A stretch of 64,000 nt of DNA from Marininema mesophilum (lineage in GTDB: Bacteria; Bacillota; Bacilli; Thermoactinomycetales; DSM-45169). The notes beneath the pieces were generated by a model. The model did no database searches. It saw only the letters and a list, made by a program, of their open reading frames with translations, and was not told where the DNA came from. The position numbers and the translations under genes were made by a program. Positions 25,307-33,926 of this stretch are shown one piece after another; the stretch's first letter is position 1; every line of letters starts with the position of its first letter. The stretch covers positions 186,001 through 250,000 of the forward strand of contig NZ_FNNQ01000002.1 of assembly GCF_900106775.1 (NCBI RefSeq), in the 5' to 3' direction.

Positions 25307-26407
25307 GTGCAGAAGTCCACACTTCCTATATACTCTCTGCAGATCGATCCAGCGGTGTGGCAACATATGAAATATAATATATGGAGTAGCCATCCTGCAC
25401 CTGCTCTGCTCCAGGCAGGAGACGGGGAATGTATAAGAGTGGGGTGCTGTTATCGAGGAGCACACACACGTTACTTTTCAAAAAAATCGTATTATATTAC
25501 TGACCAAGATCAAGGACACGAATTGCATCTCAATGCGGAATACGTGGATAACTCCTTTATCCGAAACAAACTTTCCCTTGATTTTTTTAGAAGTATCGGT
25601 GTGATGTCCCCTCGTTCGCGTCATGTGTGGTTGAGGATAAATAAACATGATGAAGGACTTTACCTTGCATTAGAGTCGGTGAATGCTTCATTTATTCGCA
25701 GGCGAAATAAACCAAGTGGTTCGATTCATTATGCAATAAATGATGATGCCAATTTTTCTAAGAAAAACTCCCTGAATCAACTCAAAGATGATCTACTTTC
25801 AGGATATGAGCGGAAGGAAGGTTATTCAAATGACGATGAGGCTTTGCGCAGTTTTCTAGCATGGGTCAATGGAACTCGTCCTTCCGTTTTTGGAACGAAG
25901 GTGGGGAACTTTTTAGATGTAGAAAATTATCTTCGTTGGTTAGCAGGCGTTGTCTGTACACAAAATTATGATGGGTTTCTTCATAATTACGCTCTTTACC
26001 GTAATCATCAGACGGGTCGTTTTCAAATTATCCCCTGGGATTTTGATGCAACTTGGGGGCGAGATTGTAATGGGAAGGTAATGAAACCCAACTTTGTCTC
26101 CATTCGTGGGGACAATCAGCTAACGGCTAGATTATTGGCGGTTCCTGCTTATCGCAAGCGATATTGTGAAATCATGACCGTGATCCTCCGGAAATATTTT
26201 CATCCTAAAGTTTTACAACCGGTTATTCAAAATTTCTATCGACAGCTGACTCCTTATGTACAAAAAGAACCCTATAAATCTAGGGATATCGAAGAATTTC
26301 GCCAAGAACATCGACGCATTCTTTCGTATATTTACCATCGGCGCACTTATCTACAGAGAAAACTAGTGAAACTTTTTCCTAGTTCGAGCAGTCGAACGAG
26401 ACTATGA
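25307..26407 (+). CDS. cotH: CotH family spore-coat protein kinase
   Basis: The 366-residue protein matches CotH: LPIYSLQIDP and an NIWSSHPAPAL segment at the N terminus, the nucleotide-loop region YRGAHTRYFSKKSYY, NYDGFLHNYALYRN, and the metal-binding IPWDFDATWG. CotH phosphorylates other coat proteins in Bacillus spores. GTG 25307 is preferred over ATG 25253 because GGGGGGATAG lies upstream and the Bacillus protein begins at the same point; ATG 25253 has no ribosome site. It is followed by two small genes on the opposite strand that could encode coat components. Confidence 0.88.
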   Translation: MQKSTLPIYSLQIDPAVWQHMKYNIWSSHPAPALLQAGDGECIRVGCCYRGAHTRYFSKKSYYITDQDQGHELHLNAEYVDNSFIRNKLSLDFFRSIGVMSPRSRHVWLRINKHDEGLYLALESVNASFIRRRNKPSGSIHYAINDDANFSKKNSLNQLKDDLLSGYERKEGYSNDDEALRSFLAWVNGTRPSVFGTKVGNFLDVENYLRWLAGVVCTQNYDGFLHNYALYRNHQTGRFQIIPWDFDATWGRDCNGKVMKPNFVSIRGDNQLTARLLAVPAYRKRYCEIMTVILRKYFHPKVLQPVIQNFYRQLTPYVQKEPYKSRDIEEFRQEHRRILSYIYHRRTYLQRKLVKLFPSSSSRTRL

Positions 26408-26410
26408 CAG

Positions 26411-26457
26411 TAGAACGGACCCCAGAAGTGTATCCTGAGGTCCGTTCTAACTTCTGG
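26411..26457. repeat. two interleaved inverted repeats between converging genes
   Basis: TAGAACGGACC (26411-26421) pairs with GGTCCGTTCTA (26439-26449), and CCAGAAGT (26422-26429) pairs with ACTTCTGG (26450-26457). The order is a-b-a'-b', so the stems are mutually exclusive or pseudoknotted. No T-run follows on either strand. Confidence 0.6.
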
Positions 26458-26474
26458 TGGTATGAGTAGAGGAT

Positions 26475-26669
26475 TTATTTTTTGCTGCTTTTTCTTACCT
26501 GGTTTTGTAATTGTTGTACTTCTTTACGCAGTGCTTGAATTTCCTTATGTTGAGCTTGCATAGCCGCTAACAATTCAGAGGTATCGATGATGTTCACATT
26601 GACGTTGGTGATTTTTTTTTGTTTTTTTGACTCCTGACATTTTAAGCATTCCCATTCATCGAAAAACAT
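26475..26669 (-). CDS. small protein with NVNVN motif and coiled-coil end
   Basis: This gene encodes 64 residues: MFFDEWECLKCQ, with a CxxC-type pair, then the motif TNVNVNIIDTSELL and a C-terminal heptad-like coiled coil (IQALRKEVQQLQNQV) ending KSSKK. GGGAGGGG sits before the ATG at 26669. The motif NVNVNI recurs in the gene upstream (26851-27033), so the two are paralogous in part. Function unknown; proximity to cotH suggests a spore-surface role. Confidence 0.65.
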   Translation of the reverse strand: MFFDEWECLKCQESKKQKKITNVNVNIIDTSELLAAMQAQHKEIQALRKEVQQLQNQVRKSSKK

Positions 26670-26719
26670 GGTATATACCCCTCCCATTCTCGCTAGGGCA
26701 TGGATGAGTATTTATTTCT

Positions 26720-26748
26720 AAAAAAATAACCGGCCTAGTAAGACCGGT
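26720..26748 (-). terminator. terminator downstream of the second NVNVN gene
   Basis: On the minus strand ACCGGTC/GGCCGGT (one G-T pair) with a six-base loop is followed by TATTTTTTT. Confidence 0.8.
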
Positions 26749-26761
26749 CGAAGTAGAAGAG

Positions 26762-26850
26762 TTATCGTTTGATATGCTTGCGGATTACTTGAACAATGCT
26801 TTGAGCTTCGTCTTCTGACAGGCCACTATTTTTTAAGATTTCTGAGATTT
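26762..26850 (-). other. out-of-frame C-terminal extension of the NVNVN gene
   Basis: In the frame shifted by one added A, the sequence reads VEISEILKNSGLSEDEAQ then SIVQVIRKHIKR and TAA (stop at 26764-26762), a good amphipathic helix pair. It ends just before the terminator, as a real gene end would. Confidence 0.5.
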
Positions 26851-27033
26851 CTACTTTTTTTTTGCGCCATCAGTATCAACAGCATCTTCTATAGAACCAT
26901 TGTTGAGAATGTTGACATTGACGTTGACGACTTTAGTATTACAACCATCATCTTTTTTATCGCGTTTTTTTCGATCATGTTTACGATCATGTTTTGGATC
27001 ACACCAACATGGATCATGACACCAGTCGGACAT
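26851..27033 (-). CDS. small Cys/Asp/Lys-rich protein with NVNVN motif, ending at an A9 tract
   Basis: This gene encodes 60 residues from ATG 27033, with AAGGGGGTG five bases upstream. The N terminus is CHDPCWCDPKHDRKHDRKK-like, the middle is VVNVNVNILNNGS, and the end is DTDGAKKK. The last codons run into nine consecutive As (26855-26863 on the plus strand) before TAG. One added A would read on for 30 more sensible codons (to 26762). The true protein may therefore be about 91 residues, made by slippage or affected by a base-count difference. Its paralogue is the preceding minus-strand small gene. Confidence 0.65.
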   Translation of the reverse strand: MSDWCHDPCWCDPKHDRKHDRKKRDKKDDGCNTKVVNVNVNILNNGSIEDAVDTDGAKKK

Positions 27034-27269
27034 TATGTCACCCCCTTTCAAGGAAATTGCGAGATTGAAATCTTGGAAGACGTTTTTGTGTAACTAAATC
27101 TTTCTGATCCTTTCTCGCTTTCTTGATATATTCATATGCTATTAGAAAGAAGTTGACTAGACGAATGGTAGAAGAGAAGAGCACATCTTTTATAGAGTTG
27201 TAGAACAGGATTACAGCAGGGTATCGAAATAAAAAGAGAGTTATGGCACAATGGAAAGGAAATTTCCTA

Positions 27270-27470
27270 GCTACGGCGGTTGATGGCGGGAGGAGAGACC
27301 ACAATGTTGTGGCGCCGAAGGAGCAAGCCCATTCGGGTGAATCTCTCAGGCAAAAGGACGCCCGTCGGACGTTCCTCTGGAAAGCGCTTGGTTCGATGGC
27401 CACCCAAGGGGCACACCCGGTTTATTCGGGTTTAACTCTCAGGTACCATGGACAGGGGGTAGATGAGGAA
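27270..27470 (+). ncRNA. tandem glycine riboswitch
   Basis: Two glycine aptamers are visible: GGCGGGAGGAGAGACC with GCGCCGAAGGAGCAAGC and CTCTCAGGCAAAAGGAC (first, about 27285-27360), then TCCTCTGGAAAG with CACCCAAGGGGCA and AACTCTCAGGTACCATGGACAGGGG (second, about 27370-27465; quoted in pieces). It lies about 55 bases before gcvT, and glycine binding turns on the downstream glycine cleavage genes in Bacillales. Any long reading frame through it is a shadow. Confidence 0.95.
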
Positions 27471-27521
27471 GCTTTCACTCCAGTTGCATACGCAGTTCCA
27501 ATTCTCATGGAGGTGAAAATT

Positions 27522-28616
27522 ATGGCCGAATTAAAACGGACATCACTCTATCCTGTGTATAAGGATGAGGCGAAGCTCGTCCCCTTTGGCGGATGGGAGC
27601 TACCAGTCCAGTTTTCCGGGATTAAAAGGGAACATGAAGCAGTGCGGGAAAAGGCGGGACTCTTTGATGTTTCCCATATGGGGGAAATCGAGGTTAAGGG
27701 TCCAGATGCATTCTCATTATTGCAACGGCTGACGACGAACGACCTGACGAAGGTAGTGCCTGGACAAGCTCAGTACACAGCGATGTGCTACCCTGATGGA
27801 GGCACTGTAGATGATCTATTGGTCTATCGCAAGGGGGAGACTTCCTTTTTGCTTGTGGTGAACGCAGCCAACATCGCTAAAGATGGGGAGTGGATTGAAA
27901 AGCACGTCACAGGCGAAGTAGAAGTGACAGATATCTCTGAAAAGACATCTCAACTTGCTCTACAAGGCCCCTTAGCACAATCGGTATTGCAAAAGCTGAC
28001 TGAGACGGATCTAAATGCAATCAAATTGTTCCGTTTTGTTGAGGATGTCGAACTTACAGGGGTTCATGGTTTAGTTTCCCGTACAGGGTATACTGGTGAA
28101 GATGGTTTTGAAATCTATCTACCAGCAGAGGATGCCTCTGTATTATGGAATAAAATTTTGCAAGCGGGTGAGGATGTAGGGGTGATCCCTTGCGGATTAG
28201 GTGCTCGGGATACACTTCGTTTTGAGGCGCGGCTTGCTCTCTATGGAAATGAATTATCCGCAAGTGTTAGTCCGATCGAAGCAGGGATCGGATTTGCTGT
28301 AAAGCCGGATAAAGGGGACTTTATTGGTAGAGAAGTATTAGCAAGACAGAAAGAGGAAGGTGCCCCACGCAAGTTGGTAGGTTTAGAGATGACAGGACGT
28401 GGGATTCCGCGCTCTCATTACTCTGTTTATCGTGGGGAAGAGGAAATCGGTGTTGTTACTAGTGGGACACAATCGCCTACATTACAAAAAAATGTAGGAC
28501 TTGCACTGATTAAGAGTGAATTAGCAGAGTTAGGCCAAGAGCTTGAAGTAGAGATTCGTGGTAAACGCGTGGCAGCGAAAATCGTTCCCACCCCTTTTTA
28601 TAAACGCTCACAATGA
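27522..28616 (+). CDS. gcvT: glycine cleavage system T protein (aminomethyltransferase)
   Basis: The 364-residue protein shows FGGWELPVQFSGI near the start, then DVSHMGEI and GYTGEDGFEIY, typical GcvT folate-binding motifs. It takes the aminomethyl group from lipoylated GcvH to tetrahydrofolate, giving methylene-THF and ammonia. ATG 27522 follows GGAGGTG and is preferred over the long upstream frame, which crosses the riboswitch. It is the first gene of gcvT-gcvPA-gcvPB. Confidence 0.97.
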   Translation: MAELKRTSLYPVYKDEAKLVPFGGWELPVQFSGIKREHEAVREKAGLFDVSHMGEIEVKGPDAFSLLQRLTTNDLTKVVPGQAQYTAMCYPDGGTVDDLLVYRKGETSFLLVVNAANIAKDGEWIEKHVTGEVEVTDISEKTSQLALQGPLAQSVLQKLTETDLNAIKLFRFVEDVELTGVHGLVSRTGYTGEDGFEIYLPAEDASVLWNKILQAGEDVGVIPCGLGARDTLRFEARLALYGNELSASVSPIEAGIGFAVKPDKGDFIGREVLARQKEEGAPRKLVGLEMTGRGIPRSHYSVYRGEEEIGVVTSGTQSPTLQKNVGLALIKSELAELGQELEVEIRGKRVAAKIVPTPFYKRSQ

Positions 28617-28644
28617 AGAGAATAGTCGCGGAGGAGGAGACCGG

Positions 28645-29991
28645 ATGACATATCGTTATCTACCAATGACAGAGCAGGACCGACGGGAAATGCTGTCAGT
28701 ACTCGGCATCGAGTCTGTTGATGAACTATTTCAAGATATCCCAGAAGGGATCCGGTTTCAGGGGAGCTTAGCGGTGCCAAAGCCGCTGTCTGAACCAGCC
28801 CTTACTAAGCATATGGGGCGTTTAGCGCAAAAAAATGCATCTTTTGATCAATATGCATCCTTCCTCGGGGCAGGAGCGTATGAGCATTATGTACCGAGTG
28901 TGGTTAATCATGTGATCTCACGCTCTGAGTTTTATACAGCGTATACTCCCTATCAACCTGAGATTAGCCAAGGGGAGTTGCAAGCGATCTTTGAATTTCA
29001 GACGATGATTTGTGAATTGACAGGGATGGAAGTCGCGAACTCCTCGATGTATGATGGTCCCACAGCATTAGCTGAAGCGGCTGGTGTTGCCTCTTCGGTT
29101 TCTGGTAAGAAAAAGATTCTCGTTTCGGCGGCGGTACATCCAGAAGCACGCCATATTTTAGCGATTCAGGCGAAGGGATTGGGGCTAGAGGTTATCGAGA
29201 TCCCCTGTCGTGAAGGAATTACAGATCTTGAGAGACTCCAAGCAGCTTCCGATAGTGATACAGCTGGGGTAATCGTACAATCCCCCAACTTTTATGGGAA
29301 TATCGAAGACTTATCCCTTATCGAGCCGATTGCTCATCAACATAAAGGGATCTTTATTGTAAGCGCCAATCCCGTTTCCCTTGGATTGTTAAAACCTCCT
29401 GGGGAATTTGGTGCCGATATCGTTGTGGGTGATGCACAACCCTTTGGTATCCAAGTGCAATTCGGAGGTCCTCATTGCGGATTTTTTGCTGTTACACGAA
29501 AGCTGATGCGCAAAGTTCCTGGACGTATCGTTGGGCAAACAGTGGATGAAGAGGATGTTCGGGGTTTTGTATTGACCCTTCAAGCGAGGGAGCAACATAT
29601 TCGACGGGAGAAAGCTACCTCCAATATCTGTTCTAACCAGGCACTCAACGCACTGGCCGCTGCTGTCCACATGACAGCCCTTGGAAAAGAAGGACTGCAA
29701 AAACTAGCCCGGCTCAATTTCTCCAAGGCTCATTATGCTCAAGAGCAGCTGAGTCGTCTACCTGGTGTGGAGCCGCTCTTTGAGCAACCTTTCTTTAATG
29801 AGTTTGCTGTCAAACTGTCCAAACCTGTTTCCGAGGTGAATAAGGCTCTAATAAAACAGCGTATTATTGGTGGCTATGATCTCGGTCGGGATGATGAGGC
29901 ACTTATAGGTTCTACTCTCTTAGCTGTGACAGAGATGAGAACGAAAGAAGAAATCGATGAACTGGTTGCTGAATTGGAGGGATTGCTATGA
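28645..29991 (+). CDS. gcvPA: glycine dehydrogenase (decarboxylating) subunit 1
   Basis: The 448-residue subunit carries PLP-fold motifs such as SSMYDGPTALAEAA and HPEARHILA, and the family segment GGPHCGFFAVT. With GcvPB it forms the P-protein, which decarboxylates glycine. Start 28645 follows GGAGGAGGA; the longer frame overlaps gcvT. The gene overlaps gcvPB by four bases (ATGA), implying coupled translation. Confidence 0.97.
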   Translation: MTYRYLPMTEQDRREMLSVLGIESVDELFQDIPEGIRFQGSLAVPKPLSEPALTKHMGRLAQKNASFDQYASFLGAGAYEHYVPSVVNHVISRSEFYTAYTPYQPEISQGELQAIFEFQTMICELTGMEVANSSMYDGPTALAEAAGVASSVSGKKKILVSAAVHPEARHILAIQAKGLGLEVIEIPCREGITDLERLQAASDSDTAGVIVQSPNFYGNIEDLSLIEPIAHQHKGIFIVSANPVSLGLLKPPGEFGADIVVGDAQPFGIQVQFGGPHCGFFAVTRKLMRKVPGRIVGQTVDEEDVRGFVLTLQAREQHIRREKATSNICSNQALNALAAAVHMTALGKEGLQKLARLNFSKAHYAQEQLSRLPGVEPLFEQPFFNEFAVKLSKPVSEVNKALIKQRIIGGYDLGRDDEALIGSTLLAVTEMRTKEEIDELVAELEGLL

Positions 29992-31463
29992 GTGCAGAAA
30001 AGGAATTGATCTTTGAACTCAGCAAACCAGGTCGTGTCGCATATAGTTTGCCGGAAAATGACGTTCCTGATGTTGACCCGAAAAATCTGTTGCCTGAGGG
30101 GATGATCCGAGAGATACCTGCGGAATTTCCCGAGGTATCGGAGTTGGATTTAATTCGTCATTATACAGAACTTTCGCGGCGCAATCATGGGATTGATAAT
30201 GGCTTTTATCCCCTAGGTTCCTGTACGATGAAATACAATCCCAAAGTGCATGAAGATGTGGTAAGGTACCCTGGATTTGCTAAAATTCACCCCTTTCAAC
30301 CAGGGGAAACCGTTCAAGGTGCCTTACAACTCATGTACGAATTGCAACAAGATCTTGCTGAAATTACGGGCATGGATCAAGTGAGCTTACAACCCGCCGC
30401 GGGCGCCCAGGGTGAGTGGACAGGTCTGATGATGATTCGCGCGTACCATGAAAGTCGTGGCGAAACTAAACGAAACAAAGTGATCGTACCCGATTCTGCC
30501 CATGGGACCAATCCCGCTAGTGCAACAGTAGCTGGTTTTGAAGCTGTGACTGTTACATCCAACAACGAAGGGCTTGTAAGCGTAGCTGATTTAAAGAAAG
30601 TGGTTGGAGAGGATACGGCGGCACTGATGTTGACCAACCCCAACACCCTTGGCCTCTTTGAACGAGAAATCAAGGAGATTGCCGATATCGTCCATAAGGC
30701 GGGAGGACTCCTCTATTACGATGGTGCCAATGCCAATGCGATCCTAGGTAAAACGCGCCCTGGGGATATGGGCTTTGATGTGGTGCATCTCAACCTCCAT
30801 AAAACCTTTACAACTCCCCATGGGGGCGGTGGCCCTGGATCCGGCCCAGTAGGAGTGAAGGATGTCCTCGTTCCTTTCCTTCCGGTTCCCGTCGTATCTA
30901 TAGGGGAGGAAGGCTATTTCCTTAACTACGAAGGACCACAATCGATTGGTCGCGTTAAGGCCTTTAACGGTAATTTCGGGATGTTGGTCCGAGCATACGC
31001 CTATATTCGGACGATGGGGCCAGATGGACTTCGGCAAATTTCCGAAAATGCGGTGCTTAATGCGAACTATATGATGAAACGGCTCGAAAAATATTTTGAT
31101 GTGCCCTTCAAGCAACATTGTAAACATGAATTTGTCCTATCAGGAAATCGGCAGAAGAAGCAAGGTGTACGAACGCTGGATATGGCAAAGCGTCTCTTAG
31201 ATTTCGGGGTTCATCCGCCTACCGTCTACTTTCCGCTGATCGTGGAAGAGTGTATGATGATCGAACCGACAGAGACCGAGAGCAAGGAGACTTTAGATCA
31301 GTTTATCGAGGTGATGGGGAAGATCGCGAAGGAAGCGGAAGAAAATCCGGAAGTGATCCAAGAAGCTCCCCACACAACGTTGGTGAAACGCCTCGATGAG
31401 GTAAGGGCAGCCCGTAAACCGGTTTTGCGATGGGAGAAAGGAAACGCCTTACAAGATAAATAA
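29988..31463 (+). CDS. gcvPB: glycine dehydrogenase (decarboxylating) subunit 2
   Basis: The 491-residue subunit has the PLP-binding lysine in HLNLHKTFTTPHGGGGPG and LGSCTMKYNPK near the N terminus. It pairs with GcvPA in the P-protein. A terminator follows. GcvH and the L-protein are not in the window; lipM (42965) serves GcvH lipoylation. Confidence 0.97.
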   Translation: MSAEKELIFELSKPGRVAYSLPENDVPDVDPKNLLPEGMIREIPAEFPEVSELDLIRHYTELSRRNHGIDNGFYPLGSCTMKYNPKVHEDVVRYPGFAKIHPFQPGETVQGALQLMYELQQDLAEITGMDQVSLQPAAGAQGEWTGLMMIRAYHESRGETKRNKVIVPDSAHGTNPASATVAGFEAVTVTSNNEGLVSVADLKKVVGEDTAALMLTNPNTLGLFEREIKEIADIVHKAGGLLYYDGANANAILGKTRPGDMGFDVVHLNLHKTFTTPHGGGGPGSGPVGVKDVLVPFLPVPVVSIGEEGYFLNYEGPQSIGRVKAFNGNFGMLVRAYAYIRTMGPDGLRQISENAVLNANYMMKRLEKYFDVPFKQHCKHEFVLSGNRQKKQGVRTLDMAKRLLDFGVHPPTVYFPLIVEECMMIEPTETESKETLDQFIEVMGKIAKEAEENPEVIQEAPHTTLVKRLDEVRAARKPVLRWEKGNALQDK

Positions 31464-31475
31464 GATCATTTTAGT

Positions 31476-31514
31476 AGAAGAAGTGCTTGGATATCCAAGC
31501 ACTTCTTCTTTTTT
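31476..31514 (+). terminator. terminator of the gcv operon
   Basis: Perfect 15-pair stem AGAAGAAGTGCTTGG / CCAAGCACTTCTTCT with loop ATAT and a following T-run. Confidence 0.92.
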
Positions 31515-31521
31515 GTCAACA

Positions 31522-31737
31522 GAAAGCCTCTTACAAATCGCAGAGTGTCAAGAGAATATACACTTCCATTTTGTATCGACGGTAAGTGTGTTGGGGGACT
31601 TGCCAGAAGATGTGGATGAGGACGTCTTTGCTGAGGATATTTTTGACTGGGGACAGCAACACGGGAATATGTACGTGGAAAGAAAATTTTCAGCAGAGAG
31701 ATTGGTTCACCAAAGAATCGCAAAAGGGGTGGGATAA
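31522..31737 (+). pseudogene. relic of an NRPS/acyl thioester reductase (NAD-binding) domain
   Basis: The frame reads LLQIAECQENIHFHFVSTVS then VLGDL, VFAEDIFDWGQ, NMYVERKFSAERLVHQ and ends KGVG. This is the pattern of the SDR-type thioester reductase domain at the end of NRPS and related enzymes (FHYVSTxxV-G, then GQ, then Y-x-x-SKF-AE-LV). The catalytic Lys region is kept in part (ERKFSAE) but the Rossmann start and the rest are missing, and the DNA before it is the gcv terminator. It has no ribosome site, so it is a decayed fragment, about 70 codons. Confidence 0.6.
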
Positions 31738-32022
31738 AATCAAGGTTGCTCTTAGCATCTTCTGATTTTTAGGAGACAACGTTTTTGTTGTAGTGGTTTA
31801 AATTTAATGATAAATATATAGTATAGAACTAGATGATTTAGAAGAGTGAAGAGCAAAACAAGGGGGGAATCAACGAACACCGATTTTGCAAACGGGCTCC
31901 TGCTTCATCCTGACAATATTGTAATCAAAGATGATTAGAGGCCTGGGAAGATTTCCTGAAATTTTTCATAAATATATAATGGGATGAAATCGTTTAGATT
32001 TCCCAGGATTGGAGGCCTTCTG
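31738..32022 (+). other. intergenic leader before the acyl-CoA synthetase
   Basis: AT-rich DNA with an inverted pair CCTGGGAA/TTCCCAGG (31942-31949, 32000-32007), the second copy three bases before the GGAGG of the next gene. It could be a regulator site or could fold over the ribosome site. No gene is seen. Confidence 0.4.
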
Positions 32023-33864
32023 TTGAAATCGAGAAACCTTGTAGAGATGGTAAAAAAGACAGTGGAAGCTTGTCCTGATAAAACGGCTTTGATGTGGAAA
32101 AATGAAGGCGCTTACAAAAATTTGTCCTATCGGGAGTTTTGGGAACAAATTCGGGATGCTGCAGCGGGATTGGCAAGACTTGGTGTCAAAGATGGAGATA
32201 AGGTGGCGATTTTATCAGAGAACAATCCAATGTGGACGGTATCGGATTTGGCGATTGCTAGTTTAGGTGGTGTAAGCGTTCCTATTTATCCGACCCTACC
32301 AGCCGATCAAGTAGCTTATATGTTACAAAACGCAGACTGTGTTGCGGCGATCGTAGAGAATGAAGCGCAGTTCGCCAAGGTAAAGGAGGGTAACGCAAAC
32401 TTATCACATATTATAGTGATGAAGCCTGAGCCAGGGCTTTCCCGTGGAGAAGGTGTACTATCCTTTCGAGACCTATTACAAGAAGGCGCGGCTCTGCCCA
32501 TTATTGCTTGGGAAGAAGGCTGGATGAAGATTCATCGGGATCAGTTAGTTACCATTATTCATACCTCAGGCACTACGGGGAAACCAAAGGGTGTCATGCT
32601 TACTCACGGTAACTTCCTTTCCAATATCGAAGGAGTTCTATTCTGGGTGGTTGATTTACGTCGAGAGGATGTCAGTCTATCCTATCTCCCGTTATCCCAT
32701 GTATTTGAGCGAATGGTTGGTCAGTATGCTCCTCTATATGTCGGTTCTACGGTTGCTTTCGCTGAGGGAATCGATAAGATTTCAGAGAACCTGTTGGAAG
32801 TCCGGCCAACGATGATGACGAGTGTCCCTCGCCTTTTTGAAAAGGTATCTGTCGCCGTATTGGAACAAATTAAACAGGCTACCCCCATACGCCGGAAAAT
32901 TTTCAACTGGGCGATGAGTCTGGGCATTGAACGTTATAATCGTTTTCAAGCTTCTTATGAAGAGGATTGGGTTTTCCGTGATCCCCTCACCCCTACACTT
33001 CGGCGACAGTTACGAGTAGCGGATCGCCTCGTATATAGCAAAGTGAGAGATCGACTGGGTGGTAGAATACGAGGGATGGTTTCGGGGGGCGCTGCGCTAA
33101 ATGCCGATGTAAATCGCTTTTTCTGGGCGATGAATATTCCGATTATTGAAGGTTATGGATTAACGGAGACATCACCGATTATTACTGCGAATCCTACCAT
33201 GAAGGCGAAAGTCGGCACTGTCGGAAAGCCTCTTCCCAATGTAGAGGTAAGTGTTGCTCCTGATGGGGAAGTGTTGGTCAAGGGACCCAATGTCATGGCA
33301 GGTTATTATAAAAATGAAGAAGCGACAGCCAAAGCGATCAAGGATGGTTGGTTCTATACTGGTGATCTAGGTGAATTTGATGAGCAAGGCTACCTGCGTC
33401 TAATTGATCGCAAAAAGAGTATTTTGGTGTTATCCACAGGGAAAAACGTGGCTCCTCAGCCCTTAGAAAGTGAAATGAATAACAGCCCTTTTATTTCTCA
33501 ATCTGCACTAATCGGTAACGGGCGGAAGTATACAATTGCCTTAGTTGTTCCAGATATAGAACATATTCGTCCCTGGGCCAAAAGGGAAGGAATTGAAGCG
33601 GATACCTTCACAGAAATCATCAACCACCCCAAGGTGCGGCAATTAATCGTACAACAGGTCGAGGAAAAGACAGCGGAATTCGCTTCCTTTGAACGTCCTA
33701 AGAAGACAGCCATTGTAGATAGGGAGTGGACAGTGGATGGTGGGGAGTTAACACCCACTCTTAAGGTGAAGATGAAGGTGATCGAGGAGCGTTATCGCGA
33801 GTTGATCCAATCAATGTACGATGGGACGATGCCGACAGAGGAAGTAGCAGTTGGAGAAGCGTGA
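32023..33864 (+). CDS. long-chain acyl-CoA synthetase (AMP-forming, FadD15-like)
   Basis: The 613-residue protein has the AMP-binding set: TIIHTSGTTGKPKGVMLTH (P-loop), YLPLSHVFERMV, GYGLTETSPII and the adenylate motif GWFYTGDLGEFDEQGY, then RKKSILVLSTGKNV. It activates fatty acids to acyl-CoA via acyl-AMP in the cytosol. TTG 32023 is chosen as the start because GGAGG lies seven bases upstream; earlier in-frame codons have no ribosome site. It is a single-gene unit. Confidence 0.9.
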   Translation: MKSRNLVEMVKKTVEACPDKTALMWKNEGAYKNLSYREFWEQIRDAAAGLARLGVKDGDKVAILSENNPMWTVSDLAIASLGGVSVPIYPTLPADQVAYMLQNADCVAAIVENEAQFAKVKEGNANLSHIIVMKPEPGLSRGEGVLSFRDLLQEGAALPIIAWEEGWMKIHRDQLVTIIHTSGTTGKPKGVMLTHGNFLSNIEGVLFWVVDLRREDVSLSYLPLSHVFERMVGQYAPLYVGSTVAFAEGIDKISENLLEVRPTMMTSVPRLFEKVSVAVLEQIKQATPIRRKIFNWAMSLGIERYNRFQASYEEDWVFRDPLTPTLRRQLRVADRLVYSKVRDRLGGRIRGMVSGGAALNADVNRFFWAMNIPIIEGYGLTETSPIITANPTMKAKVGTVGKPLPNVEVSVAPDGEVLVKGPNVMAGYYKNEEATAKAIKDGWFYTGDLGEFDEQGYLRLIDRKKSILVLSTGKNVAPQPLESEMNNSPFISQSALIGNGRKYTIALVVPDIEHIRPWAKREGIEADTFTEIINHPKVRQLIVQQVEEKTAEFASFERPKKTAIVDREWTVDGGELTPTLKVKMKVIEERYRELIQSMYDGTMPTEEVAVGEA

Positions 33865-33890
33865 TGGAAAAAGCTCCTTTTCGCTGTGAA

Positions 33891-33924
33891 ACCACCCCCC
33901 GTGCACAACTGCGCGGGGGGTGGT
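33891..33924. terminator. GC-rich hairpin between converging genes
   Basis: Fourteen pairs ACCACCCCCCGTGC / GCGCGGGGGGTGGT (one G-T) around ACAACT. There is no T-run on either side, so termination is inferred from position. Confidence 0.55.
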
Positions 33925-33926
33925 CT

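Noticed and set aside
27038..27403. Minus-strand frame of 121 codons before gcvT
   Set aside because: It is antisense to the glycine riboswitch and overlaps the ribosome site of the small NVNVN gene; no ribosome site or family match.
27243..27521. 93-codon N-terminal extension of gcvT
   Set aside because: It crosses both glycine aptamers; ATG 27522 has GGAGGTG and matches the family start.
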